Notes: generated by a model not told the origin, from the sequence alone. Numbered from the stretch's first letter, positions 44,197 to 55,344 are shown. The stretch is DNA of 64,000 nucleotides from Methylobacter sp. KS41 (GCA_002862125.1 PHSP01000003.1:682001-746000), one strand, 5' to 3'. A program made the numbers and translations.

Positions 44197-47100
44197 ATGA
44201 GCAAAACAGAATTATTAAAACAACAATTGAGTCAAAGAATCCTGTTTCTTGATGGCGCAATGGGTACTATGATCCAAAGTTACAAACTGGAAGAAAAGGA
44301 TTATCGCGGCGAGCGATTTTCTCAGTGGGATGTTGATCTTAAAGGGAATAATGATTTATTGTCATTAACCCAGCCTGATATTATCAAAGCTATTCACAAT
44401 GCTTACTTCGAGGCTGGTTCGGATATTGTTGAAACCAACACATTCAACTCAACCAGTATCGCAATGGCTGATTACCGGATGGAATCGTTGGTCTATGAAA
44501 TTAACCTTGAGTCGGCTCGTCTAGCCAGGCAAGCCGCCGATGAATGCAGTCAAAAAACACCTGAAAAACCGCGTTTTGTTGCTGGCGTCCTTGGTCCTAC
44601 CAATCGCACTGCCTCAATGTCGCCCGATGTCAATGATCCGGGATTTCGTAATATAAGCTTTGACGAGCTGGTTGAAGCATACACTGAGGCCACGCGGGGC
44701 CTTATTGATGGAGGCGCGGATATCATACTGATTGAAACCGTTTTCGACACGCTGAATGCAAAAGCTGCGATTTTTGCAGTAGAACAATATTTTGCACAAA
44801 TCGGCTATAAACTGCCCGTGATGATTTCCGGTACGATTACCGACGCATCGGGTAGAACGCTGTCCGGACAAACAGTTGGCGCTTTCTGGAACTCATTAAA
44901 GCATGTTGATCCCATATCTTTCGGCTTTAACTGTGCATTGGGTGCGAAAGAACTACGCCAATACATAGCCGAATTATCAACACTATGCGATACGCACGTT
45001 TCCGCTCATCCTAATGCAGGGCTGCCAAATGAATTTGGTGAATATGACGAATCGCCGGAGGCAATGGCTGAAGAATTGGCGGACTGGGCGCGTAGCGGCT
45101 ATTTGAATATTATTGGCGGATGTTGCGGCACATCGCCGGCGCATATTAAAGCCATAGTTGAAGCAGTTCAAGCTTACAGTCCCAGAATAATTCCGGAAAT
45201 TGAAAAACGATGCCGTCTGGCGGGGCTTGAACCCATGTCCATCGGCCCGGACAGCCTCTTTGTCAATGTTGGTGAACGTACCAATGTGACCGGTTCCGCG
45301 GCTTTTAAACGGCTGATCATTCAAGGCGATTTTGAAGCGGCTTTGGATGTCGCCAGACAACAGGTCGAGAATGGCGCCCAGATTATCGACATCAATATGG
45401 ATGAGGGCATGTTGGAGTCAAAACAGGCGATGGTGCGCTTTTTGATGCTCATAGCATCCGAGCCGGATATAGCCAAGGTGCCGATTATGCTGGATTCCTC
45501 CAAATGGGAAATTTTGGAGGCGGGTCTTAAATGCATTCAGGGCAAAGGCGTGGTGAATTCCATTTCGCTTAAAGAAGGCGAAGAGGTTTTTATTAAACAT
45601 GCCAACCTTGTACATCGCTATGGCGCGGCAGTTATCGTCATGGCCTTTGATGAAGAGGGGCAGGCGGATACTAAAGACAGAAAAGTCGGAATTTGTCAGC
45701 GCGCTTATAAAATTTTGACTGAACAGGTCGGTTTTCCACCGGAAGATATTATATTTGATCCCAATATTTTCGCCATTGCCACGGGAATCGATGAACACAA
45801 TAATTACGGGCTGGATTTTATTGAAGCCACCTGCGAGATTAAGCGGACTTTGCCTTATGCGCTGATTTCCGGCGGCGTTTCCAACGTTTCATTTTCGTTT
45901 CGCGGCAATAATCCGGTGCGGGAAGCGATCCACGCCGTGTTTTTATATCACGCCATTCAAGCCGGTATGTCCATGGGCATTGTTAATGCCGGTCAATTGG
46001 CGATATATGCCGATATACCGGAAGACTTGCGTGATGCGGTCGAAGATGTCGTGTTAAATCGCCATGATGGCAGCGGCACGGAAAAATTGCTGGAACTTGC
46101 CGGGAAATACCGTGGCGATGGCAGCAGCAGTGAAGTCAAACAGGAAAATCTGGAATGGCGCGGCTGGCCGGTCAATAAGCGTCTGGAACATGCACTGGTC
46201 AAGGGTATTACCGATTTTATTGATGAAGATACCGAGCAAGCGAGACTGGAAGCCGAAAGACCCCTGCATGTCATAGAAGGCGCATTGATGGATGGCATGA
46301 ATGTCGTGGGTGACTTGTTTGGCGCGGGCAAAATGTTCTTGCCGCAAGTGGTTAAATCAGCGCGGGTAATGAAAAAAGCTGTCGCTTATCTGATGCCATT
46401 TATGGAAGCCGATAAAGCCGGCGGCGAACGGCAAACCAACGGTAAAATTCTGATGGCTACAGTCAAAGGCGACGTGCATGACATCGGTAAAAATATCGTT
46501 GGAGTAGTGTTGCAATGTAATAATTATGATGTGATTGATTTGGGAGTTATGGTTCCCGCCGAAAAGATTTTGCAAACCGCGCGCCTGGAAAACGTTGATA
46601 TCATCGGTTTAAGCGGCTTGATTACGCCATCTCTGGATGAAATGGTGCATGTGGCCAAGGAAATGCAGCGTCAGGGTTTTACCATCCCTCTGATGATAGG
46701 CGGCGCAACCACTTCACGCGCCCATACAGCAGTAAAAATAGAGCCGAATTATCAGGGGCCTACGGTTTATGTGACTGATGCTTCGCGCGGCGTCGGCGTA
46801 GCCAGTAATTTGTTGAGCGCTGATCTGAAGGATGACTTTGTTCAAGGCGTACGCGAAGAATATGAGGAGGTCAGGGAGCGGCACAAAGGCAAGGAAGCCA
46901 AAACCAGGCAGCATTCATTGGAAGAAGCGCGGCGCAATAAGTTTAATTGGGGGACATTCCACAACCCGGTCAAGCCGTCATTTTTAGGCATCAAGATTAT
47001 TGAGCGTTTCCCGCTCGATACCCTGGTGTGGTATATCGACTGGAGCCCATTTTTTCAAACCTGGGAAATGGCCGGAGGTTATCCAAAAATACTCGATGAT

Positions 47101-47880
47101 AAAGTGATTGGCATTGAAGCCAGAAAACTGTTTGACGATGCGCAAGTGATGCTGAAAAAAATCATCAGCGAAGAGTGGCTGACCGCAAAAGCGGTTGTCG
47201 GCTTTTTCCCTGCGAACAGCGACGGTGATGATGTTATTGTCTACACAGACGATACTCGCAAGCAGCGGCTGGAAACATTGATTCATCTGCGTCAGCAAAA
47301 TGTCAAAGCTCCGGGACGCCCCAATTATTGTTTGTCTGACTTCATTGCGCCGGTTGATAGCGGCAAGGCCGATTATATCGGCGCTTTTGCTGTTACGACA
47401 GGCATAGGCATCGAGGAAAAATTGCAGCAATTTGAGCAGGACCATGATGATTACAGTTCCATTATGCTCAAGGCACTGGCGGATCGCTTGGCGGAAGCGT
47501 TTGCGGAATATCTGCATCAAGTGGTCAGAAAAGACTATTGGGGCTATGCCGAAGACGAGGCCTTTGAACCCGAGCAGTTGATAAACGAAGCTTACCGGGG
47601 AATACGTCCCGCGCCCGGTTACCCTGCATGCCCTGATCATACCGAGAAAGGGAAGTTGTTTGAATTGCTTCATGTAACCGAAAATACCAGCATAGAACTC
47701 ACTGAAAGTTATGCCATGTATCCGGCGTCAGCCGTCAGCGGATGGTATTTTGCTCACCCGGAAGCGCAGTATTTTAATGTCGGAAAAATAGATAGGGATC
47801 AATTACAGGATTTCGCCAGGCGTAAAGGCTTGGCGGAGGAAGTGGCCGAGCGCTGGCTGGCGGCGCATTTACACCATTAA
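44197..47880 (+). CDS. metH: Cobalamin-dependent methionine synthase
   Basis: MetH transfers a methyl group from 5-methyltetrahydrofolate to homocysteine through methylcobalamin. From ATG 44197 the 1227-residue chain has four modules. The homocysteine domain (1-325) has zinc ligands C-C in [13 protein letters not shown]. The pterin domain (about 350-610) contains [13 protein letters not shown]. The B12 domain has [11 protein letters not shown], where H is the cobalt ligand. The C-terminal reactivation domain holds [15 protein letters not shown]. The length matches E. coli MetH (1227). A TTG four codons upstream is less likely. No cobalamin riboswitch is visible. Confidence 0.97.
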   Translation: MSKTELLKQQLSQRILFLDGAMGTMIQSYKLEEKDYRGERFSQWDVDLKGNNDLLSLTQPDIIKAIHNAYFEAGSDIVETNTFNSTSIAMADYRMESLVYEINLESARLARQAADECSQKTPEKPRFVAGVLGPTNRTASMSPDVNDPGFRNISFDELVEAYTEATRGLIDGGADIILIETVFDTLNAKAAIFAVEQYFAQIGYKLPVMISGTITDASGRTLSGQTVGAFWNSLKHVDPISFGFNCALGAKELRQYIAELSTLCDTHVSAHPNAGLPNEFGEYDESPEAMAEELADWARSGYLNIIGGCCGTSPAHIKAIVEAVQAYSPRIIPEIEKRCRLAGLEPMSIGPDSLFVNVGERTNVTGSAAFKRLIIQGDFEAALDVARQQVENGAQIIDINMDEGMLESKQAMVRFLMLIASEPDIAKVPIMLDSSKWEILEAGLKCIQGKGVVNSISLKEGEEVFIKHANLVHRYGAAVIVMAFDEEGQADTKDRKVGICQRAYKILTEQVGFPPEDIIFDPNIFAIATGIDEHNNYGLDFIEATCEIKRTLPYALISGGVSNVSFSFRGNNPVREAIHAVFLYHAIQAGMSMGIVNAGQLAIYADIPEDLRDAVEDVVLNRHDGSGTEKLLELAGKYRGDGSSSEVKQENLEWRGWPVNKRLEHALVKGITDFIDEDTEQARLEAERPLHVIEGALMDGMNVVGDLFGAGKMFLPQVVKSARVMKKAVAYLMPFMEADKAGGERQTNGKILMATVKGDVHDIGKNIVGVVLQCNNYDVIDLGVMVPAEKILQTARLENVDIIGLSGLITPSLDEMVHVAKEMQRQGFTIPLMIGGATTSRAHTAVKIEPNYQGPTVYVTDASRGVGVASNLLSADLKDDFVQGVREEYEEVRERHKGKEAKTRQHSLEEARRNKFNWGTFHNPVKPSFLGIKIIERFPLDTLVWYIDWSPFFQTWEMAGGYPKILDDKVIGIEARKLFDDAQVMLKKIISEEWLTAKAVVGFFPANSDGDDVIVYTDDTRKQRLETLIHLRQQNVKAPGRPNYCLSDFIAPVDSGKADYIGAFAVTTGIGIEEKLQQFEQDHDDYSSIMLKALADRLAEAFAEYLHQVVRKDYWGYAEDEAFEPEQLINEAYRGIRPAPGYPACPDHTEKGKLFELLHVTENTSIELTESYAMYPASAVSGWYFAHPEAQYFNVGKIDRDQLQDFARRKGLAEEVAERWLAAHLHH

Positions 47881-47940
47881 GACGCAAGTGTTGATAATTG
47901 CTTGGTTAATGGGTTATCTTGACAAACCGGCCAAGCATTA

Positions 47941-48195
47941 ATGATTCAATTGCTGCTTTTTGGCACATCCGGCTGCCATCTTTGCGAACAGGCTGAACAG
48001 GTTATCAAGGAATGCTTGCCGGACAACCTCGATCTGGCAATTGAAACAATAGATATTTCCGGGCAGGAACAGTGGGAAGAACAATATTCCTTGCGTATCC
48101 CCGTTTTATATCATCCGGAAACCAAAAAAGATTTGGGATGGCCTTTTAACCAATGGCAAGTTAAAGAATTTATCAACGAGTTAACCGATGGCTGA
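47941..48195 (+). CDS. Glutaredoxin-like (DUF836) protein
   Basis: This 84-residue thioredoxin-fold protein has a CxxC motif (LLFGTSGCHLCEQAEQVI) and the cis-Pro strand SLRIPVLYHPETKKDLGWPFN. The family is annotated as glutaredoxin-like or DUF836; redox partners are unknown. Its last 8 bp overlap the fumC start, so the two are translationally coupled. The ATG is preceded by no strong ribosome binding site. Confidence 0.85.
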   Translation: MIQLLLFGTSGCHLCEQAEQVIKECLPDNLDLAIETIDISGQEQWEEQYSLRIPVLYHPETKKDLGWPFNQWQVKEFINELTDG

Positions 48196-49573
48196 AAATT
48201 ACCGGATAGAAAAAGATAGCATGGGTGAGCTGGAGGTTCCGGAAGAAGCCTTATACGGCGCACAAACGCAACGCGCTATCAATAATTTCCCCATTAGCGG
48301 TTTAACCCTGCCGACTGCTTTCATAAAAACCATCGCACTGATTAAAAAAACCGCGGCGCAAGTCAACATGGAGCTGGGAGAGCTTGAGCCTGTTAAAGCC
48401 AATGCCATCATTCAGGCCGCTCAACAAATAATGGACGGACAGTATCAACAACAATTTCCTGTTGATGTGTTTCAGACCGGTTCCGGCACCAGTACCAACA
48501 TGAATGTCAATGAAGTATTGGCTAATCTGGCGGCGCGGATAACAGGCATGGACGTCAGCGCCAATGATGACGTTAATAGAGGGCAGAGCAGCAATGACGT
48601 GATTCCAAGCGCTATTCATGTCAGTGCGGCCATTGAGTGCCAACAAAAGCTCCTGCCCAATTTACAGCATCTTGCGGAAACCATAGAACAAAAAGCCGGT
48701 TCGGTGGATGATGTCACGAAAACCGGGCGCACTCATTTAATGGATGCCATGCCCATACGGCTTAGCCAGGAAATGGGCGGCTGGGCCTTGCAGATACGCA
48801 ACGGCATCGACCGCATTAATGCCACTATGCCAAGAGTGTATAAATTAGCCCAAGGCGGCACGGCCGTTGGCACCGGCATTAATGCCCATGCCCAATTTGC
48901 GATGCAATTCGCCAAAACCTTAAGCAGAGAAACCGGCTTGCCTTTTAAGCCGAATGATTCATTTTTTGAAAGTTTGAGCTGTCAGGACGCCACCGTTGAA
49001 TTGTCCGGCCAGTTGAAAGTCATCGCGGTGAGTTTAATGAAAATTGCCAACGACCTGCGCTGGATGAACAGCGGACCGCTTGCGGGACTGGGCGAAATAG
49101 AGCTTGCTGCATTACAGCCGGGCAGCAGCATTATGCCCGGAAAGGTCAATCCGGTGATCCCGGAAGCGGTAGCAATGGTCGCAGCCCAGGTCATTGGCAA
49201 TGACGCGACGATTACTATTGCCAGTCAATCCGGCGCTTTCCAGCTCAATGTCATGTTGCCGTTGATTGCCTACAATATTTTGCAAAGCATCGATATTCTG
49301 GCTAATGTGATCGAAGCGCTTGCCGATAAAGCCATTGCCGGTTTCACCGTTAGAACCGGTAATCTGCAACAGGCGCTGGCAAGAAATCCCATTCTGGTGA
49401 CAGCGTTAAACCCCATTATCGGCTATGATAAAGCCGCTGAAATAGCGAAAGCCGCTTATAAACAAGGGCGTCCTATTATCGATGTGGCGGCAGAAATGAC
49501 GTCTTTAAGCCGGGAAGAATTGGAAAAACTGCTGGAACCATCGCATTTAACGCAAGGCGGCATTAACGAATAA
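48188..49573 (+). CDS. fumC: Fumarate hydratase, class II
   Basis: This iron-free fumarase tetramer of the TCA cycle is 461 residues, the usual length. Signature segments are TGSGTSTNMNVNEV, the substrate-binding TGRTHLMDAMPIRL and the family signature GSSIMPGKVNPVIPE. It is coupled to the glutaredoxin-like gene by an 8-bp overlap. A class I [4Fe-4S] fumarase is also present at 31203, which gives the cell an oxygen-stable and an oxygen-sensitive version. Confidence 0.96.
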   Translation: MAENYRIEKDSMGELEVPEEALYGAQTQRAINNFPISGLTLPTAFIKTIALIKKTAAQVNMELGELEPVKANAIIQAAQQIMDGQYQQQFPVDVFQTGSGTSTNMNVNEVLANLAARITGMDVSANDDVNRGQSSNDVIPSAIHVSAAIECQQKLLPNLQHLAETIEQKAGSVDDVTKTGRTHLMDAMPIRLSQEMGGWALQIRNGIDRINATMPRVYKLAQGGTAVGTGINAHAQFAMQFAKTLSRETGLPFKPNDSFFESLSCQDATVELSGQLKVIAVSLMKIANDLRWMNSGPLAGLGEIELAALQPGSSIMPGKVNPVIPEAVAMVAAQVIGNDATITIASQSGAFQLNVMLPLIAYNILQSIDILANVIEALADKAIAGFTVRTGNLQQALARNPILVTALNPIIGYDKAAEIAKAAYKQGRPIIDVAAEMTSLSREELEKLLEPSHLTQGGINE

Positions 49574-49648
49574 GCTGCACATTCCTTGGTTAAAGTGAGA
49601 GAATTCAGGTTTGTGATGATGCCTTCATTCAGGCTTCTGAAAAAAAGT

Positions 49649-50923
49649 GGCTCTATGTGAATCGTAGTGGGTAGTGCGATAATTTAACCATGAACAGTGA
49701 AACATTATTCAGTATGGCTCTGGGCCTGCAATCACCCTGGCAGGTCAAAAACGTGACCTTTTCTACAGACGAATCAGCGCGTAGTGAACTTCACCTGCGT
49801 ATCGGTTTTGCATCGGGCTCACGCTTTCCAGATGAAGCGAACGAACTCTGTCCGGTGCATGATACCGTGGAACGGCAATGGCAACATTTGAGCTTTTTTG
49901 AGCACACCTGTTATCTCCATTGTGCGGTGCCGCGCATTACCACGACCGATGGTAAAGTCCGTACCGTTGACGTTCCCTGGGCACGTCCCGGTAGCGGCTT
50001 TACCTTATTATTCGAAGCCTTGGCGTTAGCCTTGATTGAGCGGGAAATGCCGGTTAATCGGGTTGCAGAGATACTGAAAGTTAATCCACAGCGTATCTGG
50101 ACGATTTTTAATCACTGGATTAGCAAGGCAAAAGCAGCCGATGATCCGGGTACGATAACCCAGCTGGGCGTCGACGAAACCTCGACCAAAAAAGGCCATC
50201 ATTACGTCACGCTGGGCGTTGATTTAGAGGAAGCTCGCGTTATTCATGTCACCGAAGGCAAGGGCAAAGCAACCTTAAAAAGCATTCAACAACACCTTGA
50301 AAATAAAGGCGTTGATAAGGAACAGATAGAGCAAATCAGCATGGATTTGTCGCCGTCATTTATTGCCGGCGCCGCCGAATCCTTCCCGGCCGCAGAGATT
50401 ACTTTTGACCGGTTTCATGTTGTTAAATTATTGAACGAAGCCATGAATCAGGTGCGCATTGCCGAACGCAAAGAGCATGATGCCCTGAAAGGCCACAAAT
50501 ACACCTTTCTAAAGAACCGCGAAAATCTATCCGACAAAAAAGAACAGGAGCTGGATGAACTGATTAAGCTCTACCCCACGTTGGGCGAAGCTTACCGGTT
50601 AAAGGTGTTGTTCAATGATCTCTGGGAGATGCCCGACAAGCCGGCAGCGGAGGCTTTTCTGAGGCGATGGTGCAACGAGGTCGACGCGGCCAAGATTCCA
50701 GCGTTTATGAAGTTCGCCAACACGGTTCGAGCACATTGGTCGGGGATTGTGCAGTTCGTTGAATCACTCATGACTAACGGCGTTCTTGAAGGCATCAATA
50801 GCAAGATACAGCTTGCTAAACGGCGAGCCAGAGGCTATCGCAATATCAACAATTTCATTAATATGATTTATTTCCTTTGCGGAAAGTTGAAATTTGATTA
50901 CCCACTGTATTTCACATAGAGCC
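49649..50923 (+). mobile_element. ISL3-family insertion sequence (1275 bp)
   Basis: The terminal inverted repeats start GGCTCTATGTGAA at 49649 and match the complement of the last 25 bases (50899-50923) at 21 of 25 positions, with a 4-base mismatch block in the middle. The single transposase gene stops inside the right repeat (TAG 50917-50919). Family members make 8-bp duplications, but the flanks AAAAAAGT and GACGGGGT do not match, so flanking DNA has changed or the insertion is old. Confidence 0.88.
49690..50919 (+). CDS. ISL3-family transposase
   Basis: This 409-residue intact transposase has an N-terminal zinc-finger region (ELCPVHDTVERQWQHLSFFEHTCYLHCAVPRI). A DDE catalytic core follows, with GVDETSTKKGHHYVT (first Asp), SMDLSPSFIAGAAESFPAAEITFDRFHVVKLLNEAM (second Asp) and the C-terminal SLMTNGVLEGINSKIQLAKRRARGYRNINNF (Glu). 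This pattern is typical of ISL3 (IS204/IS1001 type). Its C-terminal stop lies in the inverted repeat. Confidence 0.93.
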   Translation: MNSETLFSMALGLQSPWQVKNVTFSTDESARSELHLRIGFASGSRFPDEANELCPVHDTVERQWQHLSFFEHTCYLHCAVPRITTTDGKVRTVDVPWARPGSGFTLLFEALALALIEREMPVNRVAEILKVNPQRIWTIFNHWISKAKAADDPGTITQLGVDETSTKKGHHYVTLGVDLEEARVIHVTEGKGKATLKSIQQHLENKGVDKEQIEQISMDLSPSFIAGAAESFPAAEITFDRFHVVKLLNEAMNQVRIAERKEHDALKGHKYTFLKNRENLSDKKEQELDELIKLYPTLGEAYRLKVLFNDLWEMPDKPAAEAFLRRWCNEVDAAKIPAFMKFANTVRAHWSGIVQFVESLMTNGVLEGINSKIQLAKRRARGYRNINNFINMIYFLCGKLKFDYPLYFT

Positions 50924-51030
50924 GACGGGGTTTATTGTCTTGATTGATGACTTTAATTTGACCAAACCCCGCATTTGTCATGATTTTTAAGTGCTTATAT
51001 GCCATGTGCGAAGCGAACAGCGTTGAAAAG

Positions 51031-51057
51031 CCCGGTGCGGTAATTCCGCACGCCGGG
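51031..51057. repeat. REP-like palindrome between the ISL3 element and htpG
   Basis: CCCGGTGCGG (51031-51040) and CCGCACGCCGGG (51046-51057) form a stem around TAATT, with one bulge. It stands in the 244-bp gap between the insertion sequence and htpG. It may be a dispersed extragenic repeat or a hairpin in the htpG leader. Confidence 0.55.
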
Positions 51058-51167
51058 ATTTGTGAGGGGGCAGTCGGGCAACTGGCTGTCCTACCTTGAT
51101 GCCTTGAAAAAAAATCATACGTCCCCACATTCTTGTCATTCACATTAACAATTTTAGGAATAGTATC

Positions 51168-53102
51168 GTGACTGTTGAAGCAAAAAAAGAAACTCTGGGC
51201 TTTGAAACTGAAGTTAAACATCTGCTGCATTTGATGATTCACTCCTTGTACAGCAACAAGGAAATTTTCTTGCGTGAGTTGATTTCCAATGCCTCGGACG
51301 CGGCGGATAAATTGCGTTTTGAAGCGCTGTCGAATGACGGTCTGTATGAAGGCGATAGCGAGCTGAAAATCCGGCTGGAATTCGATAAAGAAAAACGCAC
51401 GATTACCATTATAGATAATGGAATTGGCATGAGCCGTGCGGAAGTTCAGGAGCATATCGGCACGATTGCAAAATCAGGCACCCGGCAATTTTTTGAAGCC
51501 TTGACCGGTGAACAAGCCAAAGACAGCGAGCTTATTGGTCAATTTGGCGTAGGTTTTTATTCGGCTTTTATCGTGGCTGATAAAGTAACCTTAACCACGC
51601 GCAAGGCAGGAGCTGATAAAAGCGAAGGAACACGCTGGGAATCTGCGGGTGAGGGCGATTACACCATAGAAACAGTGGAAAAAGCAAAACGGGGAACAGA
51701 AATTGTCTTGCACCTGAAAGAAGCTGAAAGCGAATTTTTAGATGGCTATCGTATCCGTTCAATCGTCAGAAAATTCTCCGATCATATTTCCTTGCCTATC
51801 GTCATGGACAAGGAAGTCATGCCGGCAATGGATGAAAAAGAAGAGGGCGAGGAAGCCGAACCACCCGTTGCACAGATTGAAGAAGAAACCATTAACAGCG
51901 CTTCGGCATTATGGACCAAAGCCCGGCAAGACATTTCAGATGAAGATTATAGTCAGTTCTACAAGCATGTAGGCCATGATTTTCAAGACCCGTTGACTCA
52001 TGTGCACAGTAAAGTGGAAGGTACTAATGAGTATACCATGTTGCTTTATGTGCCATCGCGGGCGCCGTTTGATTTGTGGGACAGGGATGCAAAACATGGC
52101 GTGAAACTGTATATACGCAAAGTCTTTATTACCGATGATGCCGAGCAGTTAATGCCGCGTTATTTGCGGTTTATCAGGGGGATTATTGACGCCAATTCAT
52201 TGCCTCTGAATGTATCAAGAGAAATTTTGCAACAAAGTAAACAGATCAGCGCCATTAAATCAGGTGCGGTTAAAAAAGTGTTGGGCATGCTGGAAAATCT
52301 GGCCAAAAATGAACCGGAAAAATATGAGAAATTCTGGTCCCAGTTTGGCACGGTCATTAAAGAAGGCCCGATTGAAGATCATGGCAATAAAGAGCGCGTC
52401 GCTAAATTGCTGCGTTTTGCCTCTACCCATACGGATACCGATAAACAGGATATTGCGCTGGAAGACTATGTCAGCCGGATGAAAGAAGGGCAGGACAAGA
52501 TCTATTATGTCACGGCAGACAGTTTTTCCGCCGCGAAAAACAGCCCGCATCTGGAGATTTTCCGCAAGAAAGGCATTGAAGTCTTATTGCTATCCGACCG
52601 CATCGATGAATGGCTGGTGTCCAACCTGGATGAATTTGACGGCAAGCACTTACAGTCTGTTGCTAAAGGCGACCTGGATTTAGGCGGCCTGGATGCGGAA
52701 GAGGATAAAGCAGCTCAGGAAGAAGTGAATAAAGACTTTGAAGGGGTAATTAAACAGATCAAGGATGTGTTAGGTGATAAAGTCAGCGAAGTGCGTTTGA
52801 GCCATCGCTTAACCGAATCACCTGCCTGTTTGGTCGCCGACGTATACGGCATGAGTCTTAACATGGAAAGAATCATGAAGGATGCAGGTCAAATGATGGG
52901 CATGGGCAGAAAGCCTGTTTTTGAAATCAATCCTACTCATCCGCTGGTTGTGCGCATGAAAGCGGAACAGGATGATTCACGTTTTGCCGATTTGACCCAT
53001 ATTCTGTTCGATCAGGCGATTTTGAGCGAAGGCGGACAACTGGATGATCCCGCCGCCTTCGTGCATAAGTTGAATGGCTTGTTGCAAGGCTTGTTAAACT
53101 AA
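51168..53102 (+). CDS. htpG: Chaperone HtpG (bacterial Hsp90)
   Basis: HtpG is a homodimeric ATP-dependent chaperone in the cytoplasm. The 644-residue protein starts at GTG 51168 with [33 protein letters not shown]. The GHKL ATPase site shows DNGIGM ([15 protein letters not shown]) and [14 protein letters not shown]. Middle and C-terminal dimerisation domains are complete. The length matches the family. A clear terminator follows. The transcript starts close to the ISL3 element, but no heat-shock promoter was identified with confidence. Confidence 0.96.
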   Translation: MTVEAKKETLGFETEVKHLLHLMIHSLYSNKEIFLRELISNASDAADKLRFEALSNDGLYEGDSELKIRLEFDKEKRTITIIDNGIGMSRAEVQEHIGTIAKSGTRQFFEALTGEQAKDSELIGQFGVGFYSAFIVADKVTLTTRKAGADKSEGTRWESAGEGDYTIETVEKAKRGTEIVLHLKEAESEFLDGYRIRSIVRKFSDHISLPIVMDKEVMPAMDEKEEGEEAEPPVAQIEEETINSASALWTKARQDISDEDYSQFYKHVGHDFQDPLTHVHSKVEGTNEYTMLLYVPSRAPFDLWDRDAKHGVKLYIRKVFITDDAEQLMPRYLRFIRGIIDANSLPLNVSREILQQSKQISAIKSGAVKKVLGMLENLAKNEPEKYEKFWSQFGTVIKEGPIEDHGNKERVAKLLRFASTHTDTDKQDIALEDYVSRMKEGQDKIYYVTADSFSAAKNSPHLEIFRKKGIEVLLLSDRIDEWLVSNLDEFDGKHLQSVAKGDLDLGGLDAEEDKAAQEEVNKDFEGVIKQIKDVLGDKVSEVRLSHRLTESPACLVADVYGMSLNMERIMKDAGQMMGMGRKPVFEINPTHPLVVRMKAEQDDSRFADLTHILFDQAILSEGGQLDDPAAFVHKLNGLLQGLLN

Positions 53103-53116
53103 CCATCAGCAACACT

Positions 53117-53146
53117 AAAAAAGGCTGGAGCGTTCCAGCCTTTTTT
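53117..53146 (+). terminator. Intrinsic terminator after htpG
   Basis: AAAAAAGGCTGGA, loop GCG, then TTCCAGCCTTTTTT form a perfect stem with a T-run 14 bp after the htpG stop. Confidence 0.93.
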
Positions 53147-53304
53147 ATGCGAGGTAAAAAGCTGTCCATTTATGGAAGGCGTTTTTTAAAGATTGCAGCC
53201 GAGCGGTTACTTAAAATTTCAGGCTAACAGGTTCTTTGCCGGGCAATCCGGTATAATTAGTTAATTTTATTAACGGCAACATATCAAAAACAGTCATCGT
53301 ATTC

Positions 53305-54090
53305 ATGTTTTCAAGCAGTATCGGCCTCAATTACCCGGCTTTTATTCAATCAGAACAGCAGAAAAAATCGCGCCTTTTTGCGGGCTTGCTGTTGACAGTG
53401 GTTGTGTTGTTGCATACGATGCTGATTTTTTATTTTTTGCATGCGCCTAAAACGGAACTGAAAGACACACCCGTTGCCGTGGAAGTAATGATGCTGCCGG
53501 CGCCTGGATCGATGCAAAAACAAGCTGCAAAAGAACCGCCGCCAGCGCCACAAAAAAAAGAACCTATAAAACCCAAGCCCGTCGTCAAGCCGCCTAAACC
53601 CGTAAAAAAACAAGTTGTGGTAAAAAAAACCGCGCCCGCGCCTAAACCGCCACAACCGGAAAAAATAAAAGAAGCGGTTCCGGCGCCGGAATTTGAGCCT
53701 GCGCCCCCGGTTGCTGCTCCAGTACCCGCTGCAGCGCTTCCGGCTGCCTCCAATTCCCGCGTTACCGCTACGCCTGAGAAAACGGCAAAACAGGTACAGG
53801 ATCAGAGCAAAACGATTGTTTCAGGTGTTGTGCCATTGCTTCGCGTGCCGCCAAAATATCCTGCCCGCGCTGCAAGCAGACAAATTGAAGGCTGGGTAAA
53901 AGTCGAATTTACCATTCAAACTGACGGTACAGTAGATGATGCAGTTGTCGTAGCTTCAGAGCCTGAAACTATTTTTGATGATGCCGCGCTTACCGCCATT
54001 AGCAAATGGAAATTTAAAGAGAAAATTGTCAACGGCGTCGCTGTGCCTCAGCGCGCATTGCAAAAGCTGCAATTCAAGCTCGAACAATAA
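53305..54090 (+). CDS. tonB: TonB energy transducer
   Basis: TonB carries proton-motive energy from ExbB-ExbD to outer-membrane receptors. The 261-residue protein has one N-terminal membrane helix (LFAGLLLTVVVLLHTMLIFYFLHA, about 24-47) and a Pro/Lys-rich periplasmic spacer (about 70-150, many PKP and PKPVKK units). The C-terminal TonB domain is PPKYPARAASRQIEGWVKVEFTI..DDAALTAISKWKFKEK. It is first in tonB-exbB-exbD, 32 bp before exbB. The receptors it serves are not in the window. Confidence 0.94.
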   Translation: MFSSSIGLNYPAFIQSEQQKKSRLFAGLLLTVVVLLHTMLIFYFLHAPKTELKDTPVAVEVMMLPAPGSMQKQAAKEPPPAPQKKEPIKPKPVVKPPKPVKKQVVVKKTAPAPKPPQPEKIKEAVPAPEFEPAPPVAAPVPAAALPAASNSRVTATPEKTAKQVQDQSKTIVSGVVPLLRVPPKYPARAASRQIEGWVKVEFTIQTDGTVDDAVVVASEPETIFDDAALTAISKWKFKEKIVNGVAVPQRALQKLQFKLEQ

Positions 54091-54122
54091 TGTTTAAAAT
54101 TTTACACAAGGATAATAACTGA

Positions 54123-54785
54123 ATGTCTATTCATATCGCCCCGGAATTGATTATTGATGCAACGCTGTACACGTTGCTGGTTTTTTCAGTCACGACGTGG
54201 ACGCTGATTTTTTTCAAAACCTGGCAGTTTTTTAATAACAGACGCTGCAATGAACGGTTTGAAAATGCGTTTTGGAATTTGCCTGATTTGAAAAAGGTCG
54301 AAACTTTATCGTCCGAATTAGCCAAAGGTTCACAAGCGCGGCTTGCTTATGAAGGTTTAGCATGGCTTGATGAGCATCAGCGCTCGGCTGGAACCCTGCT
54401 TAAACATCAAGGCAATCCGGCGGAATTGCTGGAACAAGACTTGCGGGTGCAATTGCAGCGTGAGCAACATGCCATGGAGAGCGGGTTAACGTTGCTGGCA
54501 AGTATCGGCAGCACTGCGCCCTTTGTCGGTTTATTTGGCACTGTATTAGGCATAATGAATGCAATGCACGATATTACCAAAAGCGGTTCAACCAGTTTAG
54601 ACGTTGTTGCCGGCCCGATTGGCGATGCGCTGGTCGCGACGGCAATCGGCATTGCCGTCGCTGTCCCGGCTGTTTTGGCGTATAACTTTTTTCTCCGCCG
54701 CCTGAAAGTGCAACGTACGCATCTCGAAAACTTCGTCGCCAGTTTCTTATCCGTTGCATTAGATACTAAAAACGAGCAGGCATAA
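54123..54785 (+). CDS. exbB: ExbB proton channel subunit
   Basis: ExbB forms the pentameric channel of the TonB system. The 220-residue protein has an N-terminal helix (ATLYTLLVFSVTTWTLIFFK) and the two C-terminal MotA/TolQ/ExbB helices. These carry TLLASIGSTAPFVGLFGTVLGIMNAM and GPIGDALVATAIGIAVAVPAVLAYN. The spacing to exbD is 3 bp, which points to coupled translation. Confidence 0.93.
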   Translation: MSIHIAPELIIDATLYTLLVFSVTTWTLIFFKTWQFFNNRRCNERFENAFWNLPDLKKVETLSSELAKGSQARLAYEGLAWLDEHQRSAGTLLKHQGNPAELLEQDLRVQLQREQHAMESGLTLLASIGSTAPFVGLFGTVLGIMNAMHDITKSGSTSLDVVAGPIGDALVATAIGIAVAVPAVLAYNFFLRRLKVQRTHLENFVASFLSVALDTKNEQA

Positions 54786-54788
54786 GCG

Positions 54789-55202
54789 ATGGCATTTAAA
54801 CCGCAATCCGAAGATGAAAGCGCGATGAGCGAAATTAACGTCACGCCTCTGGTGGACGTGATGCTGGTGCTGGTGATTATTTTACTGGTTACCGCGCCGC
54901 TACTGACGCAATCGGTTCATGTCACCTTGCCGAAAACCGCCGAAACAACCGCTGATATTAATGCGCAACCGTTACAAGTCGGTATTGACGCGCAAGGGAC
55001 AATTACCATAAACAAAAATCCAATCGCTGATTTAACCGCGCTTGAAACCGCCCTAAAAGCAGAATTGGCGAAAAATCCGGAAATTGGCGTCCATTTATAT
55101 GCTGATCAAGCTGTGGTTTATGGCAAAATCGCAGAGGTGATGGCGATCATACAGCACGCGGGCATAACAAAATTGGCCTTCGTAACGATGGAACAGCAAT
55201 GA
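54789..55202 (+). CDS. exbD: ExbD proton channel subunit
   Basis: This is a 137-residue single-pass inner-membrane protein. The conserved Asp in LVDVMLVLVIILLVTAPLL, within the membrane helix (about 20-40), takes part in proton flow. The remainder is the periplasmic domain. It is last in tonB-exbB-exbD. A hairpin at 55280-55307 lies downstream. Confidence 0.94.
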   Translation: MAFKPQSEDESAMSEINVTPLVDVMLVLVIILLVTAPLLTQSVHVTLPKTAETTADINAQPLQVGIDAQGTITINKNPIADLTALETALKAELAKNPEIGVHLYADQAVVYGKIAEVMAIIQHAGITKLAFVTMEQQ

Positions 55203-55279
55203 TCGCTTGGATGACCATGCAGTAAGCTCAACTAACTGGAGCCGACTAAGGTTTTTCGTTTAAAAGCGAGTTAAAAAAA

Positions 55280-55307
55280 CTGTCACGGATTCACTGATCT
55301 GTGACAG
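55280..55307. terminator. Hairpin between convergent exbD and kup
   Basis: CTGTCACGGAT (55280-55290) pairs with ATCTGTGACAG (55297-55307), 10 of 11, around TCACTG. It is preceded by AAAAAAA but followed by no T-run on the plus strand; on the minus strand TTTTTTT follows, so it fits best as the kup terminator. Confidence 0.65.
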
Positions 55308-55344
55308 GTGGTATTTGTATGAGTTACCTGCCATCAAGCTCTGG

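Noticed and set aside
50898-51455. Minus-strand frame of 185 codons between the ISL3 element and htpG
   Set aside because: Half of it is antisense to the htpG start, and it runs into the inverted repeat. A stretch reading HMAYKHLKIMTNAGFG could be a remnant, but nothing supports a gene.
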